From contig JBEAPO010000050.1 of the NCBI GenBank assembly GCA_041164425.1, positions 1 to 11,973 of the forward strand: a stretch of 11,973 bases of DNA. The letters are read 5' to 3'. The notes beneath the pieces are model-generated. The model searched no databases, was not told the origin of the DNA, and saw nothing but the letters and a program-made list of their open reading frames with translations. The stretch comes from F1-20-MAGs119 sp041164425 (GTDB lineage: Bacteria; Actinomycetota; Acidimicrobiia; Acidimicrobiales; Ilumatobacteraceae). Shown piece after piece: positions 1-6,714 of the stretch; position 1 is the stretch's first letter, and every line of letters starts with the position of its first letter. The translations under genes were made by a program, and so were the position numbers.

Positions 1-2
1 CC

Positions 3-596
3 GAAACCCAACGGCGGTTGCTGGAGGCCCAGAAGGCCGTCGCGGCGGCGCGGCGCAAGGCGGCACCGAAATTGGCCAAGGCAGTCGAGACACGCCTGCG
101 TGAACTTGCCCTTCCTCACGCCGAGATCCGCATTGATGTTCCCGAATCGGCCGCCGACCCGGCGGGCGACGCCGTGTGCATTCTCATTGCGGCGAACCCG
201 GGCAGTCCGCCCGCACAGTTGGCCAAGGTCGCTTCGGGTGGCGAGTTGGCGCGCGTCATGCTGGCGTTGAGGTTGGTCCTCACGCAGGCACCGCCCACGC
301 TGGTGTTCGACGAGGTCGATGCCGGTATCGGTGGCAGCGCGGCGGTCGCGGTCGGCGAAGCGTTGCGCGACGTTGCACGTCATCACCAAGTGTTCGTGGT
401 GACACACCTTGCTCAGGTTGCAGCCCGTGCCGACGTTCAAGTGGGTATCGCGAAAAGCGTGAAGCAGAAAGAGACCTTTGTGCGGGCCGGGGCGCTCGAA
501 GGAGATGAGCGCGTCGAGGAAATCGCCCGAATGCTCTCGGGGGGACAGGCCAAGGCTTCGGCCCTGCAAACCGCCCGCGACATGCTTGCGTTCTGA
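3..596 (+). CDS. recN: DNA repair protein RecN, C-terminal part (5' end outside window)
   Basis: RecN is an SMC-like ATPase that acts at double-strand breaks during recombinational repair in the cytoplasm. Only the last 197 residues are present, and the frame is open from base 3 with no start in view. The ABC signature ASGGELARVML lies at about 231-263. Walker B (TLVFDEVDAGIGG, with the Asp-Glu pair at 309-314) follows, then the H-loop VVTHLAQVAA with its His at 405-407. This order (signature, Walker B, H-loop) and the spacing are those of the C-terminal half of a RecN head domain. The protein ends at TGA 594-596. In M. tuberculosis recN also lies just upstream of pyrG, but two genes (Rv1697 and Rv1698) separate them there; here only 86 bp do. 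The identification is firm; the N-terminal head and coiled coil cannot be judged. Confidence 0.96.
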   Translation, partial: ETQRRLLEAQKAVAAARRKAAPKLAKAVETRLRELALPHAEIRIDVPESAADPAGDAVCILIAANPGSPPAQLAKVASGGELARVMLALRLVLTQAPPTLVFDEVDAGIGGSAAVAVGEALRDVARHHQVFVVTHLAQVAARADVQVGIAKSVKQKETFVRAGALEGDERVEEIARMLSGGQAKASALQTARDMLAF

Positions 597-629
597 GTCA
601 CCACGGTTTCCCGCGGGGGTGGGTGGCGG

Positions 630-638
630 TGGTACTCT
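630..638 (+). promoter_or_regulatory. Possible extended -10 promoter for pyrG
   Basis: TGG followed by TACTCT fits the extended -10 form TGNTANNNT in the 86-bp recN-pyrG gap. Transcription would start near 645 and give a leader of about 38 nt. No convincing -35 box is seen: TTTCCC at 607-612 is 20 nt away, which is too far. This is inferred from pattern only. Confidence 0.33.
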
Positions 639-671
639 GAGATCCCGTCGTGCTCATGCAGTGGCGCTGAC

Positions 672-677
672 GGGAGG
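672..677 (+). promoter_or_regulatory. Ribosome binding site of pyrG
   Basis: GGGAGG ends 5 nt before the ATG at 683. It is the clearest Shine-Dalgarno sequence in the left half of the window, and it fixes the pyrG start. Confidence 0.75.
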
Positions 678-682
678 TTGAC

Positions 683-2305
683 ATGCCGAAGCACATTTTC
701 GTTACCGGTGGGGTAGCGAGCTCGCTCGGCAAAGGTCTGACCGCTTCGTCGCTCGGGCGACTGCTGAAAATGCGCGGTCTGCGCGTGACGATGCAGAAGC
801 TCGACCCCTACATCAACGTCGACCCGGGAACCATGAACCCGTTCGAACACGGCGAAGTATTCGTCACCGACGACGGCGGCGAGACCGACCTCGACCTCGG
901 TCACTACGAGCGATTTATCGACGAGAACCTCTCGCGTTCGTCGAACGCCACCACGGGGTCGATCTACCAGGCGGTCCTCGCAGCCGAGCGTCGCGGCGAC
1001 TACTTGGGAAAGACCGTTCAGGTGATTCCCCACATCACCGACGAGATCAAGCGGCGCATCCACCGGGTGTCGACCGACGACGTCGACGTGGTGATCACCG
1101 AGGTGGGCGGAACCGTCGGCGACATCGAAATCCTCCCGTTCCTCGAGGCGATCAGGCAGTTCCGCAACCAGGCGGGTCGCGACAACGTGTGCTACATCCA
1201 CGTGACGCTGGTGCCATTCATCGGGCCGAGCGGCGAACAGAAGACCAAGCCGACGCAGCACAGCGTCACGGAGCTGCGCAGCCGCGGTATCCAACCCGAC
1301 GTGATCGTTGCCCGCAGTGAAGAGCCGATCAGTCAAAGTCTGAAGCGCAAGATCTCGAATCAGTGTGACGTTCCCGAAGCCAACGTCATCAACGCAGCCG
1401 ACGCGCGCAACATCTACGAGCTGCCACTCATCATGCACGAAGAAGGGCTCGACACCGTGGTGTGCGAGACGCTGCGTCTCGACACCACGCTCGACCTCGC
1501 CCCGTGGCGCGCATTCGTGCAGCGTGTCGAGGAGTCGACCACACCCGTGCGCATCGGCTTGATTGGCAAGTATGTCGACTTGCAGGATGCGTATCTCTCG
1601 GTCGTCGAGAGCCTGAAGCACGCCGGTTTCCACCATGGTGCGAAGATCGAAATTGACTGGATCCAGGCGGAGGAGGTCGAGGGACTTCTCGCCAACGGTC
1701 GACTCTCGCATCTCGACGGCATGGTGATTCCGGGCGGTTTTGGTCCCCGTGGTATCGAGGGAAAGATTGCGGCGGCCGAATTCGCGCGCGTGAACAAGGT
1801 TCCGTGTCTCGGTTTGTGCCTCGGCATGCAGGTGATGACCATCGAGTTCGCGCGCAACGTGCTCGGTTTGCCGAATGCGAACTCGACCGAGTTCGACCCG
1901 GCAACCACGCACCCCGTCATCGACTTGATGCACGACCAACGCGACGTCAGCGACAAGGGCGGAACGATGCGTCTTGGCGCGTACTACGCGGTTCTTACGC
2001 CCGGGTCGAAGGTTGCCGAGGCGTACGGCGAACCTGTCGTCAGTGAGCGACACCGTCATCGTTACGAGTTCAACTCGGCCTATCGCTCGCGATTCGAGGA
2101 GAACGGCTTCCTGTGCAGTGGCACATCGCCCGACAGGCGTTTGGTCGAATTCATCGAAGCGGTCGACCATCCGTACTGGGTGGGGACGCAGGCGCATCCC
2201 GAGTTCAAGAGCCGACCCGACAGGGCGCATCCGTTGTTCGTCGGCCTCATCGGCGCTTCGCTGGCGAACCGCGCCGCGGCCGGTCGGCGCGCGTCGAACG
2301 CCTGA
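683..2305 (+). CDS. pyrG: CTP synthase
   Basis: The enzyme aminates UTP to CTP using ATP and glutamine, the last step of de novo pyrimidine nucleotide synthesis, in the cytoplasm. The 540-residue length is typical. The N-terminal synthetase domain starts MPKHIFVTGGVASSLGKG, with the P-loop at residues 9-18. It continues with the family-typical stretches KLDPYINVDPGTM and GEVFVTDDGGETDLDLGHYERF. The C-terminal class I glutamine amidotransferase domain has the nucleophile Cys379 in GLCLGMQ and the His505/Glu507 pair in AHPEF, so the full catalytic triad is intact. The start is set by a good Shine-Dalgarno sequence. A Nudix gene follows 14 nt downstream, as in mycobacteria. A long antisense frame opposite this gene is a codon-bias artefact. 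Confidence 0.99.
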   Translation: MPKHIFVTGGVASSLGKGLTASSLGRLLKMRGLRVTMQKLDPYINVDPGTMNPFEHGEVFVTDDGGETDLDLGHYERFIDENLSRSSNATTGSIYQAVLAAERRGDYLGKTVQVIPHITDEIKRRIHRVSTDDVDVVITEVGGTVGDIEILPFLEAIRQFRNQAGRDNVCYIHVTLVPFIGPSGEQKTKPTQHSVTELRSRGIQPDVIVARSEEPISQSLKRKISNQCDVPEANVINAADARNIYELPLIMHEEGLDTVVCETLRLDTTLDLAPWRAFVQRVEESTTPVRIGLIGKYVDLQDAYLSVVESLKHAGFHHGAKIEIDWIQAEEVEGLLANGRLSHLDGMVIPGGFGPRGIEGKIAAAEFARVNKVPCLGLCLGMQVMTIEFARNVLGLPNANSTEFDPATTHPVIDLMHDQRDVSDKGGTMRLGAYYAVLTPGSKVAEAYGEPVVSERHRHRYEFNSAYRSRFEENGFLCSGTSPDRRLVEFIEAVDHPYWVGTQAHPEFKSRPDRAHPLFVGLIGASLANRAAAGRRASNA

Positions 2306-2319
2306 ACCGGTCCGGGTCG

Positions 2320-2886
2320 ATGTTCCGGTCCCTTCGCCGTCGTTCGGTACACGAGTGGGCCGTGTGGACCCTCGTCGAAGACCAGCTCGCATCGCCGACG
2401 GGTGAGGAGTTCGTGCGCACGTACGTCGACTCACCGGGCGCCGTTGGCGTTGTCGTGCTCGATGTGCCCTCGTTCGAGGTCTTGCGGGGCATGAGCTTGG
2501 CTTCGGTCGGCACGGTCCTCGTCAGCCAGTACCGCGCTCCTTTCGGCGAAGTGATGTGGGAAATACCCGCCGGCATGCGCGACGTCGACGACGAGCCGGC
2601 CGAGACAACGGCACGGCGTGAGTTGGCGGAGGAAGCCGGTCTCGTAGCGGAACACTGGCGTTATTTGGGAGTCATGGCGTCAGCGCCGGGCATCACCAAT
2701 TCGACTGTCGAGATTTTCGCTTGCTGTGGCCTATCCGACGTCGACGTCGAACGCCACGGACCCGAAGAGGACCACATGGAGGTTCGTCGGATCGGCCTCG
2801 ATGACGCCCTCGATGAGTGTCGTCGCGGTCACATCAGCGACTCGAAGACGATCATCGGCCTGCAATGGGTCGCGGAACTGTGCTGA
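2320..2886 (+). CDS. Nudix hydrolase, probable ADP-ribose pyrophosphatase
   Basis: The 188-residue protein probably hydrolyses ADP-ribose to AMP and ribose 5-phosphate, with a divalent metal held by the Nudix helix. The Nudix box runs from Gly85 to Leu108: G, six residues, Glu92, seven residues, then RELAEEAGL at 100-108. The metal-binding glutamates (Glu101, Glu104, Glu105) are kept. The gap of six rather than five residues after the Gly is, as I recall it, also found in mycobacterial Rv1700. SAPGITNS (121-128) and DSKTIIGL (174-181) fit the ADP-ribose pyrophosphatase subfamily. The ATG at 2320 is chosen because the open frame before it lies inside pyrG. No clear Shine-Dalgarno sequence is present, so translation may be coupled to pyrG. 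The position between pyrG and xerD matches Rv1699-Rv1700-Rv1701. Substrate is inferred. Confidence 0.9.
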   Translation: MFRSLRRRSVHEWAVWTLVEDQLASPTGEEFVRTYVDSPGAVGVVVLDVPSFEVLRGMSLASVGTVLVSQYRAPFGEVMWEIPAGMRDVDDEPAETTARRELAEEAGLVAEHWRYLGVMASAPGITNSTVEIFACCGLSDVDVERHGPEEDHMEVRRIGLDDALDECRRGHISDSKTIIGLQWVAELC

Positions 2887-3803
2887 CCGACGAAGTCGAG
2901 GACTTTCTCGACTGGTTGGTCGTGGAGCGCGGACGAGCAGCCAACACAATTGACGCCTACCGTCGCGACCTCGGACAGTACGTCGCCTGGTTGATGGCGC
3001 AGCGAACCGACCCACTTCGCGCAACTGTGTCGGACATCGAAAGGTTTCTCGCTGATCGCAGTGCCGCAGGTGCCGCGAAATCGTCCTTGGCACGCCAGTT
3101 TTCGTCGATCCGAATGCTGCACCGCTACATGGTAGAAGAGGGCGTTCGGCGCGACGATCCGTCGGGTCTCGCCGAAGGCGTATCGAAGCCTGCGGGTATT
3201 CCCAAGCCCCTGTCGGAAGAAGAAGTGACGGGTCTCATCGCATCCGTTTCGGGCGATGAGCCGCGAAGCTTGCGGGATCGTGCATTGCTCGAGTTCCTCT
3301 ATGCCACCGGGGCGCGTGTGTCGGAGGTATGTGGACTCAATATCGCCGACCTCGACATGGAGGCGTCACTCGTGCGTCTCTTCGGAAAGGGGTCGAAAGA
3401 GCGTGTCGTACCGTTCGGGTCGGTCGCGCACCACGCGCTCGAGTCTTGGTTGTCAACCGGTCGTCCGATGATGGAGCCCGTGCGGTGGCGAAAGAAGGAC
3501 GATTCGTATGCGGTGTTTCTCGGAGGGCGGGGAACGCGGTTGAGTCGACAAGTGGCATTTCAGGTGGTGCGCGACGCGGGTCTACGTGCGGGGATCGATC
3601 GCGAGGTTTCGCCGCACGCGCTGCGCCACACGTGTGCGACTCATCTCCTCGACCACGGAGCTGACCTACGCATCGTGCAGGAAATGTTGGGACACGCGTC
3701 GATCACGACGACTCAGGTGTACACGCGCGTGTCACAAGAGCGCCTGTGGCAGGTCTACTCCGAGGCGCACCCGCGTGCACGGCGACAGGGGAAGCAGAAA
3801 TGA
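2880..3803 (+). CDS. xerD: Tyrosine site-specific recombinase, XerD type
   Basis: XerC/XerD recombinases resolve chromosome dimers at dif near the terminus. The 307-residue protein has the N-terminal SAM-like core-binding domain (about residues 4-90: FLDWLVVERGRAANTIDAYRRDL) and the C-terminal catalytic domain. All catalytic residues are present: Arg146 (ATGARVSE), Lys170 (FGKGSKER), His246 and Arg249 (SPHALRHTCATH), His272 (LGHASITTTQ) and nucleophile Tyr281 (VYTRV). GTG 2880 is preferred because it gives a normal XerD length and overlaps the Nudix stop. In-frame ATGs at 2865 and 2817 are possible, and none has a strong Shine-Dalgarno sequence. The location next to pyrG and Nudix matches Rv1701. 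Calling it XerD rather than XerC rests on synteny. Its stop overlaps the next start (ATGA). Confidence 0.95.
   Translation: MLTDEVEDFLDWLVVERGRAANTIDAYRRDLGQYVAWLMAQRTDPLRATVSDIERFLADRSAAGAAKSSLARQFSSIRMLHRYMVEEGVRRDDPSGLAEGVSKPAGIPKPLSEEEVTGLIASVSGDEPRSLRDRALLEFLYATGARVSEVCGLNIADLDMEASLVRLFGKGSKERVVPFGSVAHHALESWLSTGRPMMEPVRWRKKDDSYAVFLGGRGTRLSRQVAFQVVRDAGLRAGIDREVSPHALRHTCATHLLDHGADLRIVQEMLGHASITTTQVYTRVSQERLWQVYSEAHPRARRQGKQK
3787..3792 (+). promoter_or_regulatory. Ribosome binding site of the HD-domain gene
   Basis: AGGGGA ends 7 nt before ATG 3800, inside the xerD coding end. It decides the start of the downstream HD gene against an upstream in-frame alternative at 3746. Confidence 0.6.
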
Positions 3804-4249
3804 CGTCGTCACGGCTTGTCCACCTCTTGGCGCGTTTCCGTGAGATGGGTGAACCCGTGACGACCGCGGAAGCTGACGCGCGATTTGCATCAGGAGTGCT
3901 GACCGGAGCCGAACTTGAATTGTGGATGGAGATGGACGCGCGCGACAGGCGACACGCGGTGGAGGTCACCAGACGCTTCGTGGCGACGATTCCGAGCGCC
4001 GTGCGTGAAGAGGTTGCTGGGGCCCTGCTTCATGATGTCGGCAAGTCCCGGGCGCCGTTGGGGCGGGTCGGGCGCAGCATTGCCACGGTCGTTGCGCTAT
4101 CGCCAACTATGCGTCGGTATCGCGACCACGAACGCATCGGAGCCGAGATGTTGGGTGCGGTAGGCGCACATCCCCGCACCATCGAACTGGTTGCAGGCAC
4201 TGCGAACGATGCGACCGCGGTCGCCTTGCGTGCCGCCGACGACGCGTGA
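3800..4249 (+). CDS. Small HD-domain protein, possible metal-dependent phosphohydrolase
   Basis: A 149-residue protein with an HD-type pattern: His52 (RRHAVEV), His78-Asp79 in ALLHDVGK, His110 (RDHERIGAEML), His124 (GAHPRT) and Asp147/148 at the very C-terminus (AADDA). This matches the H...HD...H...H...D metal-ligand order of HD and HD-GYP-like hydrolases, but no GYP motif or extra domain is present. The substrate cannot be told from sequence. The first 45 residues are helical-looking and not recognised. The ATG overlaps the xerD stop (ATGA) and has its own Shine-Dalgarno sequence, so it is probably the last gene of the pyrG-Nudix-xerD unit. The protein ends straight after its last putative metal ligand, so this Asp may be part of the active site or the domain may be slightly short. 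trpS converges 4 nt downstream. Confidence 0.85.
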   Translation: MTSSRLVHLLARFREMGEPVTTAEADARFASGVLTGAELELWMEMDARDRRHAVEVTRRFVATIPSAVREEVAGALLHDVGKSRAPLGRVGRSIATVVALSPTMRRYRDHERIGAEMLGAVGAHPRTIELVAGTANDATAVALRAADDA

Positions 4250-4255
4250 GTCGTC
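4238..4255. terminator. Inverted repeat across the HD gene/trpS convergent junction, possible bidirectional terminator
   Basis: GACGAC (4238-4243) and GTCGTC (4250-4255) form a perfect 6-bp stem with a 6-nt loop, GCGTGA, that holds the HD gene stop. The right arm includes part of the trpS stop. No T-tract follows on either strand, so intrinsic termination is uncertain. It is the only stem longer than 4 bp that I noticed at the convergent ends. Confidence 0.35.
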
Positions 4256-5240
4256 AGTAGGGAAGGAACCCGATCGCGTTCTTTGCGCGGTCGAGTGTGT
4301 TCGATGCGACTCCGCGAGCCTTGTCGGCGCCCTTGCGCAAGAGCCGCTGGAGTTCTGCGCGGTCGGCCATGAGCTCCGAGTAGCGTGTCTGAATCGGCCG
4401 CACGAGCTCGACCACCGCCTCGCCGGTGTCGTTTTTCAGCGGGCCGTACTGCGTGTAGTGCTCGGCCAGATCACCCGGCTTGGCGCCGGTCGCCGCGGAG
4501 AGGATGTCGAGCAGGTTCGAGACGCCGGGCTTTTTCTCGCGGTCGTAGTAGACCTCGCTGTCCGAGTCGGTGACCGCTCGTTTGAACTTCTTCATGATGG
4601 CCGAGGGGTCGTCGAGCAAGTAGATGCAGCCCGCGTCGCTGGTTGCCGACTTCGACATCTTGTTCGTCGGCTCTTGAAGATCCATGACGCGTGCACCCTC
4701 GGCCGGCGTGACGGCCTTTGGTATGACGAATGTGTCGCCGAAACGATGGTTGAAGCGGATCGCGATGTCGCGCGTGATCTCGATGTGCTGGTGCTGATCG
4801 GCGCCAACCGGCACTTCGTTGGCGTCATACAACAGGATGTCGGCGGCCTGGAGAGCCGGGTATGTGAAGAGGCCTGCGGAGACGAAATCAGCTTCGCGTT
4901 TTGCCGACTTGTCCTTGAATTGGGTCATTCGGGAGAGCTCTCCGTACGAAACGGTGCACTCCATGATCCATCCGAGCACCGAATGCTCGACGACGTGGCT
5001 CTGGACGAAGATTGTCGCCACATCCGGGTCGAGGCCGACGGCAAACAGCATCGCTGAAAGATCGAGCGAATTTGCGCCGAGCACGCCCGAGGTATCGGTG
5101 ATCGTCAGTGCATGCAGGTCGACGATTCCGTGGAACACGTCGTTCACGTGCTGGCCTTTTTCCCACTCCCGCAGGGCCCCCAGGTAGTTGCCGAGATGGA
5201 CGGCGCCGGTGGGTTGAATGCACGAAAGAACGCGGGCCAC
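4254..5240 (-). CDS. trpS: Tryptophanyl-tRNA synthetase
   Basis: TrpS charges tRNA-Trp with tryptophan using ATP; it is a class I aminoacyl-tRNA synthetase. The 328-residue length is normal for the bacterial enzyme. The HIGH-type motif is HLGN at residues 15-18, within IQPTGAVHLGNYLGAL. The KMSKS loop is intact at 194-198 (PTNKMSKSAT), and the nucleotide-binding stretch VPVGADQHQHIE is at 143-154. The start is GTG 5238-5240. It has no Shine-Dalgarno sequence, but TACCAT lies exactly 6 nt upstream, which suggests leaderless initiation. The gene is single, divergent from scpA across 50 bp and convergent with the HD gene across 4 bp. It sits where other Actinobacteria continue from xerD to parA and scpA, so it looks like an insertion or rearrangement in a conserved block. 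Confidence 0.98.
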   Translation of the reverse strand: MARVLSCIQPTGAVHLGNYLGALREWEKGQHVNDVFHGIVDLHALTITDTSGVLGANSLDLSAMLFAVGLDPDVATIFVQSHVVEHSVLGWIMECTVSYGELSRMTQFKDKSAKREADFVSAGLFTYPALQAADILLYDANEVPVGADQHQHIEITRDIAIRFNHRFGDTFVIPKAVTPAEGARVMDLQEPTNKMSKSATSDAGCIYLLDDPSAIMKKFKRAVTDSDSEVYYDREKKPGVSNLLDILSAATGAKPGDLAEHYTQYGPLKNDTGEAVVELVRPIQTRYSELMADRAELQRLLRKGADKARGVASNTLDRAKNAIGFLPY

Positions 5241-5246
5241 GGGCGG

Positions 5247-5252
5247 ATGGTA
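5247..5252 (-). promoter_or_regulatory. Leaderless -10 box of trpS (TACCAT)
   Basis: Read on the minus strand, TACCAT is followed by CCGCCC and then the GTG start of trpS. A TANNNT ending 6 nt before the start codon puts the transcript start on the GTG itself. No -35 box is seen. The geometry is as in mycobacterial leaderless genes; function is inferred. Confidence 0.5.
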
Positions 5253-5277
5253 CTCGTCGGTTCGGGGTCGGGGCGAG

Positions 5278-5283
5278 TAAGTT
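5278..5283 (+). promoter_or_regulatory. Leaderless -10 box of scpA (TAAGTT)
   Basis: TAAGTT is followed by 7 nt (CGAGACG) and the GTG start of scpA. No Shine-Dalgarno sequence is present, so leaderless translation is the simplest reading. It lies 25 bp from the opposing trpS box; the two promoters share a 50-bp gap. Confidence 0.48.
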
Positions 5284-5290
5284 CGAGACG

Positions 5291-6070
5291 GTGCCGTACG
5301 CAGTTTCCACGCCGGTTTTCGAGGGCCCCTTCGATCTGCTGCTGCACCTCATCCTGCGTGAGCAGGTCGACATCCACGAGGTGTCTCTCGCCCACATCGT
5401 CGATGCGTATCTCGCCGAGATCGAGCGGATGCAGGAACTTGACCTCGAGATCGCCACGGAATTCCTTCTCATCGCGGCCACGCTTGTCGAACTGAAAGCG
5501 CGGCGGCTCCTGCCCGGACGTGAAGACGTCGACCTCGATGAGGAACTTGCCCTCTGGGAGGAGCGCGATCTGCTTCTCGCCCGGTTGCTCGAGTGCAAGA
5601 CTTTCAAGGACGTCTCGCGGGTGCTCCAGCAGCTCGCCGACCTTGCCGATCGGGCCTTCCCCCGGGTGACCGGCCCTGACGAACGATTCGCCGACCTGAT
5701 GCCCGACTTGATGGAGGGCGTGACACCCGAGAAGTTGGTGCGTGCGCTTGTACGGGCGATCACACCGAAACCCGAGCCGCGCATCGACCTCTACCACGTG
5801 GCCCCGATACGTGCGAGCGTGGCCGACGCAGTCGGCGAGCTGGTCACTTCGCTTCCCGGCTTCCGATCGATCACCTTCCGAAAGTTGACCGAGGGGCAAG
5901 TCGAGCGACTGGAGGTCGTCGTGCGTTTCCTCGCGCTGCTGGAGCTGTACAAGCAGGGCCTCGTCGACCTCGAACAAGCCGATCGATTCGGCGACATTCA
6001 AGTGCGTTGGATCGGCAACGAAATGGCGGCTGCGGGTGCGGCGTTCGCGATCGACGATTACGAGGGCTGA
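5291..6070 (+). CDS. scpA: Segregation and condensation protein A
   Basis: ScpA is the kleisin subunit that bridges the heads of SMC and works with ScpB in chromosome compaction and segregation. The 259-residue product is a normal size. The N-terminal SMC-neck-binding part has the family start FEGPFDLLLHLI at residues 10-21, followed by VDIHEVSLAHIVDAYL and LEIATEFLLIAATLVELKARRLLP (52-75). The C-terminal winged-helix part is FLALLELYKQGLVDLEQADRFGDIQVRW (213-240). GTG 5291 is chosen because it is the only nearby start in frame before the first motif, and a -10-like box lies 7 nt upstream. scpB follows after 8 nt. In many Actinobacteria a parA-like gene directly precedes scpA; here trpS is upstream and divergent. 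Confidence 0.96.
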   Translation: MPYAVSTPVFEGPFDLLLHLILREQVDIHEVSLAHIVDAYLAEIERMQELDLEIATEFLLIAATLVELKARRLLPGREDVDLDEELALWEERDLLLARLLECKTFKDVSRVLQQLADLADRAFPRVTGPDERFADLMPDLMEGVTPEKLVRALVRAITPKPEPRIDLYHVAPIRASVADAVGELVTSLPGFRSITFRKLTEGQVERLEVVVRFLALLELYKQGLVDLEQADRFGDIQVRWIGNEMAAAGAAFAIDDYEG

Positions 6071-6078
6071 CAGTTCCG

Positions 6079-6714
6079 ATGAGTGAGAGGTCAACGGCTG
6101 AAACACACGACGCGGCGCGCGTGATCGAGGGTGTACTGATGGTTGCAATCGAACCCGTTCCCGTCGAGTTGCTTGCCCAACTGCTCGAGACCCCAGTGGC
6201 CGAGGTCGAGGCAATCATCGCCGACTTGAGGTCCGGCTACGAGGAACAGGGCCGCGGGTTCGAGGTTGTCAAGGTTGCCGGTGGTTACAGGTTCCAGAGC
6301 CATCCGGATGTTTCGCCCTACGTCGAGCGTTTCGTGCTCGACGGCCAGCGCGCACGTTTGTCGGCGGCGGCCCTCGAGACCCTCGCCATCATCGCGTACA
6401 AGCAACCGATCTCGCGCCTGCAGATTGCTTCGATCCGTGGTGTCGATCCCGATGCAGTGCTGCGCACCCTGCAGGGGCGTGGCTACATCGAACAGCGTGG
6501 CCGCGACGACGGCCCCGGGCAGGCCGTCTTGTGGGGCACGACCCCCTTGTTCCTCGAGAAGTTGGGATTGAACTCGGTCGACGAATTGCCGCCGCTCGCG
6601 GAGTTCGTACCGGATGCCGAAATTGTCGAGGCCCTCGAGGCCACCTTGCGAATCACGCCGATCGAGGCCGATGCGGGCGGAGCCGTCGGCGATGCGCCAG
6701 CCTCCGACGACTGA
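6079..6714 (+). CDS. scpB: Segregation and condensation protein B
   Basis: ScpB dimerises through winged-helix domains and binds the central part of ScpA in the SMC-ScpAB condensin. The 211-residue protein starts ARVIEGVLMVAIEPVPVELLAQLL (about 13-36, first winged helix). It carries the family signature LSAAALETLAIIAYKQPISR at 94-113, then IRGVDPDAVLRTLQGRGYI (119-137) and the WGTTPLFLEKLGL stretch (152-164). The acidic, low-complexity tail from about 180 is normal. The ATG at 6079 fits the 8-nt gap after scpA. The nearest SD-like element, GAGGG at 6062-6066, is 12 nt away, so coupling to scpA is likely. Its 3' end overlaps rluB by 23 nt. Confidence 0.96.
   Translation: MSERSTAETHDAARVIEGVLMVAIEPVPVELLAQLLETPVAEVEAIIADLRSGYEEQGRGFEVVKVAGGYRFQSHPDVSPYVERFVLDGQRARLSAAALETLAIIAYKQPISRLQIASIRGVDPDAVLRTLQGRGYIEQRGRDDGPGQAVLWGTTPLFLEKLGLNSVDELPPLAEFVPDAEIVEALEATLRITPIEADAGGAVGDAPASDD
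6678..6682 (+). promoter_or_regulatory. Ribosome binding site of rluB
   Basis: CGGAG lies 9 nt before ATG 6692 and inside the scpB coding end. It supports this start over the in-frame ATG at 6671. Confidence 0.45.

Noticed and set aside
605..626. CCCGCGGG palindrome and G-rich run after recN as an intrinsic terminator
   Set aside because: The palindrome has no room for a loop unless fewer pairs form, and no T-tract follows.
2113..2319. N-terminal extension of the Nudix protein into pyrG
   Set aside because: It would overlap the essential pyrG 3' end by nearly 200 bases, and the extension has no relation to Nudix proteins.
437..2434. 665-codon open frame on the minus strand opposite recN end and pyrG
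   Set aside because: It is antisense to an intact CTP synthase with all catalytic residues, its translation is rich in Arg, Val, Asp and His without any recognisable domain, and such mirror frames are common in GC-rich DNA with strong third-position bias.
4191..5057. 288-codon plus-strand frame opposite trpS
   Set aside because: It is the shadow of trpS, which has clear HLGN and KMSKS motifs on the minus strand; the shadow has no domain signature.
5144..6214. 356-codon minus-strand frame opposite scpA
   Set aside because: It overlaps a convincing ScpA and the trpS start region, and its sequence has no family resemblance.
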